Of a stretch of 64,000 nt of DNA, positions 46,001 through 59,044 are shown one piece after another; positions within the stretch are counted from its first letter, which is position 1, and every line of letters starts with the position of its first letter. The notes under the pieces are model-generated. The model was not told the DNA's origin, ran no database searches, and saw nothing but the letters and a program-made list of their open reading frames with translations. This stretch comes from Spinellus fusiger (lineage: Eukaryota; Mucoromycota; Mucoromycetes; Mucorales; Phycomycetaceae). The DNA lies in the NCBI GenBank assembly GCA_025094145.1, contig JALLLS010000012.1, positions 1 through 64,000 of the forward strand, in the 5' to 3' direction. A program made the translations under genes and the position numbers.

Positions 46001-46834
46001 GACGATCAATTTAAGCCTTCAAAGGGTTACAGTAGCCTGAGTGCAGTGGATGCCTTTGTCTTTGATGAAGTGCTTCAATGCATTTGGCATCGTATACCCT
46101 CTGAGGTGACAGTTTCTTCTTGTCTTGTATATTGTTTCTGTTGTGCCCACCTACGTGGTCGTCTTCTACTACATGGATTCTTTGTCCTCAACTGTCTTCC
46201 TGGTCTGTATCCTTCTTCAGAACCTCCAAGAGTGGGTTGTTTGGACTTGAGCCCTTTCATTTCCAGTGTAGATACTGAGGATTGCCCCTTGAGCAAGCTT
46301 GGCCCTCGTCTCTATAGACAGATCGCTACCTCAGTGCCTGTCTTACCTGTCTTTAGACCACCTCTCACTAATCGCAATTGGAGATTTTTCTGGCGGATGA
46401 ATATCCACCACTCTGCTCGAAATGTCTGGTATAGAGCTCTGCACTCAAAACATTCTTGTCGCTTGCTGCTACATCAGCTTATTCCTGACTCTTTTCCCAC
46501 TGCTCTTTGTCCGATCTGTAAAGTGTCTGAGGATGCAAGTGCTCACTTTCTTTTTGCTTGCCCTGTCAAGTTAGCTACTTGGAATTCAGTCTGGGAGCGT
46601 TTCTTTGGCAGGAGTCCTACTCTATTGGATATTTTTGAGGCTATCTACAGTCTCAAATTTCCTACCTCTGTTTCCTTTTCTCTTGATCCCTGCCAAGTGA
46701 TATCAGGCATTCTTTTGGCACTCTGGAGATGTCACTGGCAATTAGTGTTTGACAATATTCCTATCACTGTGGATCGTGCTGAGCTTATGGCTGAAAAGCT
46801 GATTCTTGTGTTTGTAGCTGAGACAGACATTTAA
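43059..46834 (+). pseudogene. LINE ORF2 (endonuclease-reverse transcriptase), broken
   Basis: The endonuclease domain is at 43059-43844: LGSLNCRGLAKANN, FQETHASP, CILIAGDFNYS, SSIDAIFVS, WTDHALLSV. After a frameshift and a stop near 43978, the RT region shows SPSMDGIPYEILR, a stop within PIS-stop-QDTCMTLLPKRGD (44578-44580, where relatives have Trp), NWRPISLINTDAK, AVGLLLDQEKAYDRVH, a frameshift near 45000, GRGLRQGDPLSPVLFNLDFE, and the catalytic YADDALVF. The C-terminal cysteine/histidine motif is LCPICKVSEDASAHFLFACP (about 46505-46565). The coding potential is dead, but all domains are recognisable. Confidence 0.85.
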
Positions 46835-46859
46835 AATGTTATTCTCTATTTCTTTTAGT

Positions 46860-47040
46860 TTTATCTTATATTGCCTTTTAATCTTTAACCAACATTCTTC
46901 AACCAGCTTTAGGAGAAGGCGAGTATGAAGACATAAACAGTGCTGTAGTTTGTATCCTCTGTTTGAATTGAATATAAATACCAAGTATTGCTTACTTGAT
47001 GGACATGAGGCCTCAGCTGTGTCTTTACTCATCTCGCATA
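46860..47040 (-). pseudogene. DDE transposase fragment (inverted relative of 49.3-49.7 kb)
   Basis: About 90 bp (roughly 46865-46965) matches 49452-49545 in reverse complement. On the minus strand it includes VEECWLKIKRQ, and another frame keeps YSPSPKAG. These correspond to the SPxLNPVEECWSKIK stretch with the third catalytic acid of IS630/Tc1 transposases. It lies between the LINE end and the stop codon of the next gene. Confidence 0.6.
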
Positions 47041-47077
47041 GAATTTATTTGTAAACCTTCATTATTTAAAAAAAAAA

Positions 47078-48773
47078 TCATTTTCTAGAGTTTTTGTTTT
47101 TGTTTGCTTCTTTTGTGGTGAGACATGTGGGCTTGGGTGTTCGTTGTTTTCTTCTAAGAACATCCTGACTTTTATCAATAGTACCTAGCATTTTATCAAG
47201 AATATCATGCGTGTTTTCAATGAGGTGACTGATGGCATAAAAATTCTTGAAAAACGATGGCATTAACTGTATTAAAACTGATGATTGGCCTAGACAGGAA
47301 AACTTGAGATCTTGGACGAAAACATAGCTGTGCCTGCATGGCTTACAGAGGCTGTATACATAGACTTCATCATTATAAAACTGCAACCCAAATAGTCTTA
47401 GCTTCTTGACAAGAGTCACTGAGGGTACTTCCATTTTGGAAACAATATACTCGAACATAGCTTTTAGGTTTTTGCATATTTTGTTTCGGTCCTCGAGAAA
47501 GTGAGTTTGAGAAATTTTGTTTGGTGCGCCGGATACTTCTATAATCATAATCTCAATATTGTACTTTGTATCTTTTACGATTATGTCGATTTTTGGGCCA
47601 GCTAAACGTCTTTGATCTTCATATAAGTAGCGATTCACTTCAATCGCCTTTGCTTTCAGATTCACTTCTCCGAAAAGGAGAGAAACACGAGGATGGTTAC
47701 ATAGGAGATTTTTGAAGATGGGAGATAGGACAAAATAAAGATAGGAGTTTTCGTTGACATAGTCCACGGGTTTGATAATAAAGTAAAAAAGTTTCACTAT
47801 CTTAAGTATCCAGAGTGTCAGTTGTTTGCTTTTGTCATCATTCCACGCCAACACCTTTTTTTTTCATCTTTCAAAGCTTTCTTCTTGTCTACTGCTTCTT
47901 CCACTTTGATTAATATACGCTTGCAAGTGTTACCAGCAGATGCTCTTGTCTCAATCCTGGTAGTAAACTCAGTTTTGAATATGTTATAATCATTCATGCC
48001 GAGGGCCTCTTGCAAAATATTCTTCTTAATATTCTGGCTGAAGTCCAAGATGCCGAAATACATCATACTATAAAAAGGGATTGCCAATGTCAATGTCAAT
48101 ATAAATTTATTTATTTTATTAAGCTTAAACACACTTACTCTTGTTTGCTTAGTTCTGCAACACACTTCACTTTGCTTCTAACTTCTTTAATTTTATGTTC
48201 GTAAAATAAGTTTCCAAGACTTGGATTGCTTGTGCTTAGGAAAGGATTCTCAAAAGAAAGGCTTGGAGACTAAAAAAAGCAGTAGTTATGACTTGGAATA
48301 TTCTAAAAGTCAAGTCTTTCTCACCTCCATGACAGAGCCAACAGTGTCAGCGTGTTCATTTAGTGTTTCTGAGATCTTGCGTTTGTTTTCTCTTAAGACA
48401 TGAACCTAGGGTAAAGTAGTCAGTTCTTACTTTTGAAAAAATACGCTCTTTACGGTATGACTTACGGATTTTCTCAGTAACATCAGCTCACTCCAGTCAA
48501 CCCTAAATAGATCCATTTGAATCTATTTACACTTTTTGTTATTCAATTTCTCTCAAATCAATAACTATTCAAGTGACTCACCTCGACATCTGCATTCTGC
48601 GACTTGAAATCATTCAAAATGGAATACCAGGCGTCTTTCAGGGATACCCAGTCGTTCTCATCTTTAACTTCAATCTCTAGGCTATGTCTGACTACATCAG
48701 CTTTATGAGATTGCAAAAATTCAGAGAAAGTAAAAATATTTTTGGTTGAGCTATAAAATTGTAAGATATCCAT
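47078..48773 (-). CDS. PD-(D/E)XK-like nuclease-fold protein of unknown role (one frameshift)
   Basis: The multi-exon gene starts with MDILQFYSSTKNIFTFSEFL. Exons 48582-48773, 48466-48522 and 48325-48405 are phase-compatible, and a fourth starts at 48269. An N-terminal helical region (NKRKISETLNEHADTVGSVM) leads to SAGNTCKRILIKVEEAVDKK and ALKDEKK, where a run of A (about 47860) shifts the frame by one to LAWNDDKSKQLTLW. The C-terminal 200 residues contain LLFGEVN, then KIDIIVKDTKYNIEIMIIEV with Asp and Glu spaced as in PD-(D/E)XK nucleases (D...ExS), then EDRNKICKNLKAMFEYIVSK. Similar proteins are, to my recollection, repeated in Mucorales genomes. The frameshift may be real decay or a homopolymer error. 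The intron near 48070-48165 is not settled. Confidence 0.5.
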
Positions 48774-49259
48774 TATGTTCAAGTCAATGTTAAAGCATTA
48801 TTTTTTTGGTGTTTCATTTTATATTCCATTCGCACTGATGACGTGAGTTGGCGGTCCGACACTTCATTTTTCTCATATGGCCTTAATAATGATGACGCAA
48901 TAATTGTTTTTGTAATGGCTTTTTTTTTAATATGGTCTATCAACGTTGAAAAGTAAAATTTGCGTCAAGATGCTGCTATTTTTACTTTCTTTTTACTTAA
49001 GTTATTTAGGGTTGTAAAGAGTGACCGACCAATGATTCTTTAATCGCAAGAGATGTAGAGCACCTACGTTGTGGCATTTAATGCTCAATGTTTAAAAACA
49101 AAAGTAAGTATCCTACTTATACTAATGAAGTATGTATTACTCACACTACTACACTATCTTAGAGATACATATGAACTATAAGCCTTTTGTATATTATGCT
49201 CTCTGCTCCGTTGTTGTGAAGCCCAATGTGTTCTTATACATGTTCGTAAGGTTCTGATA

Positions 49260-49670
49260 TTGATTAGAATCCAATGCGTTCATACACGGGTTCATAAGGC
49301 CAAACTCGACTTTGCACATTGTTAAATTCGTTCAAGCTGTTATGGATGTACTGGACAAAAATGGTAAGAATGAATTTTATATTATCATGAATAATTTTAA
49401 TACTCATCATACTACATACTTTTGTACTCGAGACCATAGATAACATAGGATACAAACTACAGCACTGTTTATGTCTTCATACTCGCCTTCTCCTAAAGCT
49501 GGTTGAAGAATGTTGGTCAAAGATTAAAAGGCAATATCATAAAAATTTCTCTTGGTGAAAACTCCACTCTTACATCTCGTATTGTGCAAGCGTGCCAGAC
49601 AATTACTGTCGATGATAGCTTAGGTTGGATTTGTTATTCTGAAAGTTACTGAGATCGTTATATTAATAAA
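49260..49670 (+). pseudogene. IS630/Tc1-type transposase C-terminal remnant
   Basis: Plus-strand blocks in family order: FVQAVMDVLDKNGKNEFYII and MNNFNTHH (about 49325-49410), then FMSSYSPSPKAG, LVEECWSKIKRQ (about 49500-49530), and LGENSTLTSRIVQACQTITV, DDSLGWICYSESY, then a stop where relatives have Trp (49650-49652). The second catalytic Asp is Asn (IIMNN for MDN), and the frame changes at least twice. About 90 bp of it recurs inverted at 46865-46965. Confidence 0.65.
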
Positions 49671-50543
49671 TAAATAAATAAATAAAATTGGGCCTCAAAT
49701 AAGAAAGCACGTATCTCATTTAACTTTACAATTGTCTCTTAAAAACCATCTCGTTATAGTTTTGAGAAAGCTCACAAAAAAATTCATTGCGTCTCATTTG
49801 AAAGCTTGTAATGATCTCTAATCAAAAGTGGGCTTGTCCAAAAGAATTTTGCAGTCATCCCGGATTTTTATGTAACTGTCTCTAAGATTTTTACAATGGT
49901 CTAGTTTTAGATTAAAATCCTGTAATAAAAGACAATCACACTTTACCCTATAAATCATCTCCAAGACAGCAATTATAAGAGATGGTTAGATTCTGGGCTC
50001 ATTCTTCGAATATCCTTCTGTTATGCTACTTGTCTTTTTTTTTCTCGGGATCATTAGCAGCCACATGTATACAACTCTTATAATACTCTTCACCGGGACA
50101 CTCTGTCTGACCATTCTTAAGAGAGAGTGAATATAAAAAAAGAAATAAGCTGATTCATCCTTTTCAAACCCCGGCAACAGTGCAAATGGATAAACTAATA
50201 CTCACATGGGCAGTTCAAGTGGATTCACGACCCAAAGGACGCCTATTCAATATTAAATCCCATCTCAAACTATTCTTTTTTTTTTCCAGTCCATCTTTCA
50301 CTCCTGACGTAGGCCGGAGTTTTCATCTGGGTATTTCTGGTCAACGTGACTTGCTCTCCTCCCAGTGAAGAATTAAAGCTTAAGAAATAAGATCATCCTC
50401 TTCTTGATTGGCTTATTTAACACTGGTGACAAGCGTGATTCTTGGGATAACAATAACTCTTTCTTTTCTCTTTTGTTACATTTTTTATTTTCTCATTTCC
50501 TTCATTGAAAACAATTATCCATTGTTAACCGAGAATACTTCCT
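49671..50543. other. Intergenic, no gene supported
   Basis: AT-rich sequence with a short AATA run (about 49665-49683) and several unrelated short frames. The last 100 bp, pyrimidine-rich with TTCTTTTCTC, is the probable promoter/leader of the downstream regulator. Confidence 0.5.
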
Positions 50544-53500
50544 ATGCTCTCCAGTGGTGACGCAGAAGATGTGGCTGAAAAGAGACAACGAGTGAGCAGA
50601 GCATGGTAGGCCCATACACACACACATAAATATAGATAGATAGATAAGTAATAGGCTCATTTACTATCATTAGTGATTTATGCAGACGAAAAAAGATCAA
50701 ATGTGATGGACTCGTCTCTGTCTGCACCAATTGTCAGGCCCTCAACCTAGTATGCACTTACAAAGATACTACCAAAAAGGTAAGTAAGTGCATATGAACC
50801 CTCACCACTGTTCATTGAGACTCACTTCAATCTATTTTGCTTGGTAGAGAGGACCTTCCAAGGGATATATCGAGGCCATAGAGAGCAGACTCCACAAATT
50901 AGAAAGCTTTTTGGGAGAGTCTATCCAAAAAGATGATCCAAGAGCTAAAACACTCCTTGATGAACTTAGCTCCCCGCTAGAGACAGCGACGGGTGAACAA
51001 ATCAGGACGAGACCAGTTCGAAGAAAACGACAAAACAAACGAACTTCACATAATAAAACAGAAAGAGAAAACGAAGCATCAGAACCTCCAACCCATCACC
51101 AATCAACTCAGAGGACACCCCTTCATAGCACATCATTCAATCATGTCTCTAGTCCAACAGGTTTTCAAGAATCCTCTAACAGCCAAGCATCTGTCCAAGA
51201 CAGCAGTGGATTGCTCACAATAGATGCTAATGGTCGCGTACGCTACCTAGGCAACTCATCAGGCTATTATATTGTACAGGAAAGCCGTACTTGTCAAAAT
51301 ACTTTACCCAAGGATCTAGTGGAGAAACTTGTATCAACGAACAAGACTCAACCTACCACAGATTTTGATCCCTTTGAAATGCCACCCAAAGACTTATCAG
51401 ATCACCTCATTGAAACTTATTTTCAGTATTGCTATCCATGTCTGCCTATTTTTAACAGAAAAGTACTTGTATCTCCGGCTGATTCTCTCGAGCCAGTTTC
51501 TCCTCTGCTTCTAAATGCTATTTATGCTGTGGCTTCATGTATGTCTCAAGATAAGCGAGTGAGAACATATACAGCATTGTCAGAGACAGCAGGAGATGTG
51601 TTCATAAAAAGGGCAATATATATGGTTGATAGAAGCTATGACCTACCCAAGATCTCAACAGTACAGGCAATGCTACTGCTTTCTGTTTATCAACAAGGCA
51701 AGGCAAAGGCTCCACGGGCATGGATGTACAGTGGTATTGTAAGTATTTTGTTTTTTTCTTGGCTGAGTCTGGAAAGACAGCTAAAAGGACATACTGGCAC
51801 TTAGGCATTTCGTATGGCACAAGACTTGGGACTGAATCGCAATTGTGAACACCTGAATATCACAAAAGATGAAAAGGAATTGCGTCTAAGAGTGTTTTGG
51901 TGCTGCTTTGTTGTCGACCGTACCATCAGTGCACAGTATGGTCGCCCATTAAATTTAGAAGAGCGAGATATTGATATTCCGTTTCCACAAGAAGACGATG
52001 AAATCATTCCCTTGGGGAATTCAACAAGACCTCCCATTCGATTGATAGAATCTTTTATATTTCAAATCAGAATATGTGATATTCTTGGCAATATTCTAAA
52101 GAATATTTATGGAGGGACTCAACACCACAGACTTAATCAGTACAATGATCGAGTTCTATTAACACTGGAACAACAAATAGCAGAATGGCATAACTCTTTG
52201 CCACCCTCACTACAATACACACCCCAGAGTGAGAACTATGGAGAAATTGCTTCTGGTGTGTCCATGCCTGTATGCCAATTGCATATGCTGTACTCTACGG
52301 CGATCATCCTACTGCATCGCCCTTTTATTCCTACACCAACACATACAGAAAATACCATAGCATTGCCCTCTTACAAATGCTGCGTTTCTTCAGCAGAAAG
52401 GATTATTTCTATTATAGAAACAATGAAAGCCGATAATAATCTTCCTTTTGTTCCCAACTATACCACCTACCATATGTTTACAGCATGTATTGTCTTTATA
52501 AATATTGCTTCTTCCAACACACCAGAATTGGCAACAGAGGCAAAAATAAATATCAAGAAAATAATGCGAGCCTTGGATCAAATAGATATGACCTGGAAAC
52601 ATGCCAGTCGTATTTGTGATATATTAGGGGAGTTTGCTGTTCTGAGGAATGTTGATATTGATATCAAAGATATTTTTCAGCAAGACAAAGCAACTTCTCT
52701 CCCGCCACTGTCCTTGTCTGTTTCCGATTCTCAGGAAGAAAGCTTTCATTATAGCCATGACAAGAAGACTTCAGACTCTTTTGAAAAAAAGACAGAGCAA
52801 ACTCAGTTTGTAAATGAAAGATGGGCTAATGAATATACAGATTCTGAAATAGAAACTAGAATGCTACATGACACAGTAGCAGTGTCAGCACCTGAATCAC
52901 AAGCCACTAGTTACGCGCCAATTGATTTAGAATACAAATGTTCTCATATAGTTCAATCAGATTCTACACCCATCGTAAAAAGCAATATACCAGAGCAACC
53001 TATATTGAATATAATTGAACAGACGATTGGTCAGGAAGGCTGCGATTTCTTAGACAATCAAGCCAGTGATCCATTCGCAGCGCCTGGAACTGTCATTGCC
53101 ACCTCGCCACGATATTTTGATTCTTCAGGAGCTATGCTGTGGAGCACACCTTCTTCTACTAATTACGATGAATGGAGTCAGTATTTAGGCACCCACAACC
53201 TGCCAGGTCATCAGTACAATGATACAAATGCTGTTAATACCTCTATGAATTCAAATCATTATTATACCAGAAACATTAACACATTTCACTCTATCTTATC
53301 ACAACATACAATACCACTTGTCAATCGATCTCTCATCCTATCTCATGATTTTTTCCCTACACAACAGTTCCGTAATCAATTTCCTCAAAATTCTTCAATA
53401 CCAAGACAGCAAGATAATCATTTTCAACGTCAATTTGACTCTTCAAAAGATACACCCCATGCAAGCCATGATATGGGGGTGTATTCTGGAATAGTAATGC

Positions 53501-53652
53501 CGTTAATTCCAGAATCTTCTAGGCACCCAAGTCCAGGCTTTAACACCAATAAACCAGAGTCTGTAGATACTCGAGAGCGGCAGATGCCATTAAACATCCC
53601 AGTGAATAACTATAGTAACAATTGTGAAGCAGCAGAACTAGTATACTGGTGA
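50544..53652 (+). CDS. Zn2Cys6 fungal-specific transcription factor
   Basis: Four exons (50544-50605, 50674-50779, 50848-51738, 51805-53652) give 968 residues. The binuclear zinc cluster CDLCRRKKIKCDG, then VCTNCQALNLVC, spans the first intron at residues about 21-46. A linker and coiled-coil-like SKGYIEAIESRLHKLESFLG follow. The fungal_trans (PF04082) regulatory domain starts near residue 200: HLIETYFQYCYPCLPIFNRK, KISTVQAMLLLSVYQQGKAK, AFRMAQDLGLNRNCEHLNI, RVFWCCFVVDRTISAQYGRP, and LHMLYSTAIILLHRPFIPTP. A long Ser/Gln/Asn-rich C-terminus may be the activation region. It is probably a nuclear, DNA-binding regulator. The target pathway cannot be told from sequence. Confidence 0.93.
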
Positions 53653-56600
53653 TTCATACATGTTATGGCTGTACAGGATTGAGGAGTATTCCTAATTTCA
53701 TTTAACACATTGCATTTCATAGACACTTATTGTAACATGTTGAAAAGAAAACATCTACATAAACAAAGATTAAATAGGCAGATAGATTATTCATACCATT
53801 CCACCAAGTTTTTTTTTAAAAAATAATAATAATAATAAAGGTTACCAGGTTGTAATTACTTATTATCAAATAATGGATGGTATAGGTTTATTTTGTTTGC
53901 TGTTATCTAAGATAATATATTTTAATTTCCTAGATAGTATTTTTCCCTAAAATAAGACAAAAAAAATATCTTCAGATAATATCTGTACTTTTTTATTTTT
54001 GTATAGGCTCATAGCCAATTTCTTGTTCAATAATTTTGAACGGGATTTTATTGAAAGATTGACCGGATAATTTACGGAAAAGTGGAAAAAAATAAATACA
54101 AAAATGGAAAAAATAAATGGAAAAATTGGAAAAGTGAATGCTAGTTGTACCAAGAATAGATTAAATGACTTTATTCCCTTTATTATTATACCAATAACAT
54201 CAACTAGAAAAAAAATATTAAATGAGTGCTTTTGACGATAATGAAAGAAAATAGTATTAATAAATTTTCTTGGGAACCATAACCTTAAATTAGTATCACT
54301 AAAAATAATATTAATCATTAACGCCCTCTTACTACCAGTTAAAAATGTTTGGTATCAGATAACAGCAATAAAGATTTACAAGTTACCATATGATTTAATA
54401 AGTTTTTTTTATTTAAATTGAATACTATCATTTATACATATATCGATCCAATATATTCATATTTATTAAACTCATACATCATTGATAATGATAGTACCTC
54501 ACTGCTGCTGTTATAATAAGCAAAATAGGTAAATATAAATCACTGTTCTAAAGGAGATTCAGGCATTACTGTATTTGTGCTTATAGTCATAGTCAAAATG
54601 AATCCAGAATAACTAAGAATTTCCTGGTGATTTTTTTTTTGTTCTTCCGAATAAATTTTTATTAACTTCCGAGTCCTTGAAATAATAATAATAATAATAA
54701 AAACAGAGGTTAAGAAATAAGTACTGAATAATTTTCTGTATTTCTACTCGAATATATTGATGAGAATTCATTATAAATAATGATTAATATACATACTGCT
54801 CTATTGTTTTGTTTTGTTTTTATCATCAGTTATTTTATTTGTTATGTGTGATCTGATAAGACACATTTATTGGCATAATTTCCTGGAGTCTTAGGAACCC
54901 CTGCTTTTCACATTTTTATTTCCATTTTCATGTGGCGCTTTATGCTTATTGCTTATATTCATATCGATACTTTACAATGAAAAATCAAACTCATAAACTA
55001 TTTTAAGATATTTCACAATTAAGCCAGATCAGTCAATAAAGAAAAACACAAGAACAATAACCAATAATATCGAACATTCTACATTGAATTCATTTCTGTA
55101 ATGCAGTTTTATATAAATATATAATAATGATAATACTAATGATAATGATACAAACTTATAGTAAATATGTATTATTATTAAATGTTAATATTTCAATCAC
55201 TAGCATATTGAATCTGAAACTGAACATAGAGACATATTAGCTTTAGGCTTAAGACACATGCTATAGCCTAAAATTGACAGATAATTCTAAATTATGCTTA
55301 TTGTCCGTGTGTAATATGTCTATGTCTTTGAACAGTAGCACAAAAGTCTTTTTTGTTTGTTTTTGTACTTGATATGCACATTCACATATTTATCTCTTTA
55401 ATAGAGCCTTAATATTAATCTTCTATAGCAAATTTTTATCTATCTAATTAAAAAATGAGTTATTTATCGCGGTCCAGCATCATTATTTCAAGGATGTTTA
55501 TGCTATATTAGAGTCTAGAAAAATTGCGGATGTTTAAGGCTCCAGATGCTTAATTTAGATTGTCTGCTCTGATTATATTGCTATAGCTTTGAATAGGAAT
55601 GACATAGACTTTTTATCTTTAAGTAGATAAAAAAATTACTAAGATTTTATCCATTAAGATTTTAAATCTTTTTGGCATTTCTACCCCATACAGGAAGTGT
55701 GACCATCCGTATATTTCGTCAATATTGCTTCTTTTTTTTCAGTATGACATCAACTCTCAACTCTTTGTGAGTGATTTATACTCTTCTTTTATTGTAAATT
55801 ATTTTTATTAATTGACTATAAGGGTGTTTAACACGGCTAAAATTTTGGTTATAAGAAAACCAGTGACAAATGTTTTATAACCTATAATTATAATAAACGT
55901 TTTTGTCTAATTATTAACTCATCTTTTTATTTTAGAAAGTGTGACTTAAAATAATTGCACTCATTATGATAATATTTATTAGTACAAAAATATTCTATTT
56001 TTGGGAACATATTTATATACAAATAACATATACAAAATAGTACAGAATAGCGAGTTTAATGCAAACTTACTTTTTATTTATCAAAATATTCTCACTAAAG
56101 AAATATCATCATACCGCTATTTTTTTCTTATTTTTCTTCTTAATGGTATTGGGTTTATGTTTGTTCTAATATAACTAATAACTAGCTCTAGGCCTCGGGT
56201 AAGAGAGGATGAAGATCAGATAATAAATCTTTAAGACACCTTTATTCTTTCGGAGCTTATACTATTCTGCACTATGCACATATACTCATCACCTTTATTA
56301 CTAAAGTTTATCCATAACATATATTGAACACTATTATATTTCTCTTGAAAGTACAAATGGTTTGGGAAGAGAGAAACTTTTAATTTCATCATCACCCCAT
56401 ATTACGACTTTTTAGAAATAGACCTTGCAACACATTCGATCAAAGTGTAAAACATTATTGATCGTGAGTCTAATGAGGGTTTATATGAGCTCACTATAGG
56501 CGTATTAGCGGTGAATTAGAGGCATCAGATATCTTTAATTAGTTTTGCAACTGTTTTTTTTTATGGATTTGACTATTATCTGAATACATACATCGGCCTT

Positions 56601-57780
56601 CACTTTTTTGAGTGTAACTTTTGTTCATTTTGGTTGATGGACTATTCCTTTGATAATGACACCATCCCTTCTACCTTTAATACATTTCTGTAGAAAAATT
56701 ATACATTATCCACTGTATCTTTTCTATGATATTACCTTGGTATTCTACTCACAGTAAAATAATCTATGTTTAACTTGTATAGAGTTTCTGCATTGATTTT
56801 ACTGTTTAGAATGAACTCTTTAACAATAACATCGCGAATTTTGTGGTAATGTACAGAGTTACAACAATAGATAAATCTGTTGATTATATTTCCAATAAAA
56901 GCTAAAGTGACCTTTGACACATTTGAGAATTGTTTTTCAGTAAAATACCAAATCAATATTATATATCTTCCGTTACGGATAATTTTCCTTATTTAGACTC
57001 CTTTTATCTTTCCACCTTTTTACTTAGTAATTTGACTCAGACAAATTACCATTATTGTTCTCTTTTTCATTTCTATTTCTCCATCCAACTCCTTTATTAT
57101 TAGTATTATTATTAATAATATTCTTTGTCGATAACAATGTTGTCATTTTATCTTTTTCATATTTTTTCCGTTCTCCTAGGAATGATTGTTTGGACCAATT
57201 GTCCTTGACAATTATTAGTCATTCAATTAATAAGAGAAATATATAAGTATCTAGGATAATTTAATGAAATAAACATCATCTTTCACTTGTCTAAAACATC
57301 TTTATTTTATTCTTATTCTATCTGTATTTTATTCTGTCTTCGAGTTCAGTGTTCTGTGATATTTTCCGGAGTGAAATACCGAACCTACTGATTGCTGTCA
57401 TTAATTATTTATTGTTCCCCTTATTCTTATTTTTGTTACTTAGTTTGATCATTTAATCAAGCTACTTCTTTTGTTGTATCTGTATCCGTATCCCTTTCTC
57501 TTGATCTTTGATTATATCTTATTCTTATTATATAACTTTAACTTGATTAATCGATAAGTCATTGTTATTATTTTATTTATTATTTTCTGAACGTGTGCTC
57601 TACACAGCCAATCTCACCACGTATCACCATCAATAAGTAATGGATTTTTTTCAAATGTGTATTTCTTATTTTAGATTAATACTTTTCTTAATAGTGTTAT
57701 AACTTTATGAATTCATTAGATAAAGACGTGAATCTTTCAATAGATACATGGAATGGTGTTTAAAATACATAAAAGAAGTT
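53653..57780. other. AT-rich gene desert (about 4.1 kb)
   Basis: Very AT-rich sequence with homopolymers and AAT/ATA runs and only short open frames. None has recognisable domain motifs. A 74-residue frame at 56732-56956 (minus) is the most protein-like but is too short and unsupported. No tRNA or rRNA was recognised. Confidence 0.6.
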
Positions 57781-58963
57781 TTATTATAAGGTTAATTAGT
57801 AACCACTATGACCAACCTTAGTATCAATGACAGCATGACATCTTCTCCCTATGCTGTTAATGAAGGTGTCTGCCACTTTCTTCAAAATTCTGTCCAATTC
57901 CAGCACCAAGGCCGCCTCCAACTTTCCCTTGGTAGAATAAACCTTCCTGTACTTCCTGATGATCTTCTTGAGGTAGGCGCACAGATGCTCCATTGCATTG
58001 AGATCGGGACTGTGTGGGCCATTAAATAGTTACTCCTATACCATTTACTACCCTCCATTCTCAAGTTGCCTTGATCATATAGTGTCTGGCATTGTACTCA
58101 TGTAGTCAACAACTACCTCTAGGGTTTAGGAGAGAGAGACGCTCAAACTCGGGGCAGTAGGCTTCTCCAAATACATTGATGTGCTTGTCGGAGTTTATCT
58201 TACCCTCCACTATGATCCATCTCCCAACACCTTCTTTACTGGAACAGCCCTATACCATCACTCCAACTCCTTCAAATTTCATTGTTTCCAGAACATTCTT
58301 TGGATTAAAGGCTATATCACGCTGCCTGATATTTTTCACCTCTTGTCATAGCTCATGGAATTGATTCTGGACTCATCGGACCAGACAACCTCCTGTCACT
58401 ACTCATGGATCCAACCAACGTGCTCACAGACCCACTGGAGCCCCACCTCCAGATGCTTCTTGGTGATAACAGGCTTCACCACTGGACTGAATGAATGGAA
58501 GTCCATTTCATCGAGGTACTTCTTCAAAGTATTCTCTGAAACCTTAATGGCCATGCTTGTCCTGATGGTTTCCTTGGTCTGGTGGGTGTTGCTCACAACT
58601 GTTCTCTTCAACCACCGGAGAGCCCTGCTGTTGAGTTTTCTTTTTCTGACACTCTTGGGAGAATTCAACATAAAACCTATTTTTTTGTAGTGCTACACCA
58701 TGTCTCTCACAGTGGAATCAAGCACGTTAAACATACAAGATGCTTTGGCCATGGTAGTGTTCATGTTCAGCACCTGGTGGATGATGGCTAAGTGAGTCTC
58801 GAGGCTCTTATATTTCCCATACGTCTCAGGGGTCTTGATAAATATTTTTGCATTATTATATGAGTAAGATATTATAAGAAAAGAAAAGAAAAATAACGTA
58901 TATTATTTTTAGTATAAAAATATCCTGGAATTTGAAAAAATTCCATTACTTTGAGGGTCACTT
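57780..58963 (-). mobile_element. Decayed Tc1/mariner element
   Basis: The minus strand carries a Tc1-type transposase in pieces: YKSLETHLAIIHQVLNMN (about 58760-58810), the HTH-like RALRWLKRTVVSN (about 58600-58640), VSENTLKKYLDEMDFHSFSP, LQWVCEHVGWIHE followed by stops, VVWSDESRINSM (first catalytic region still Asp-Glu), GEAYCPEFERLSL, and a shifted C-terminal end through 57796. Stops and frameshifts are numerous. The 5' end is placed at about 58963, where AAAGTGACCCTCAAAGTAAT meets TA. The other end is not clear, so the left coordinate is approximate. Confidence 0.7.
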
Positions 58964-59044
58964 TATAAATATCTTTTCTGGGTTTAAATTATTGCAATCT
59001 TTTTGTCACTTTTGTGTAATAAAAGATCTCTCTCACTTTCCATC

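Larger units (their letters stand above)
41769..46850 (+). mobile_element. Near full-length non-LTR retrotransposon (LINE), inactivated
   Basis: It holds an ORF1 with zinc-knuckle-like cysteines and an ORF2 with apurinic endonuclease, reverse transcriptase and a C-terminal zinc motif, in the usual order and length (about 5.1 kb). Both frames are broken by frameshifts and stops. The ends are not fixed. The 5' limit is taken at the ORF1 ATG. The 3' limit is just after the ORF2 stop (46832-46834), because the sequence from about 46860 onward is a transposase fragment in the opposite direction. No target duplication was found. Confidence 0.85.

Noticed and set aside
49452..49545. Reading this repeat as an inverted copy of the LINE 3' untranslated region
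   Set aside because: The shared 90 bp encodes VEECWSKIKRQ and YSP, a DDE transposase motif, and its flank at 49.26-49.67 kb is clearly transposase. It is not LINE sequence.
53947..57246. Several open frames of 60-120 residues in the AT desert
   Set aside because: Composition (Ile/Phe/Asn/Lys) follows the AT-rich DNA, and no conserved motif or splice context was found.
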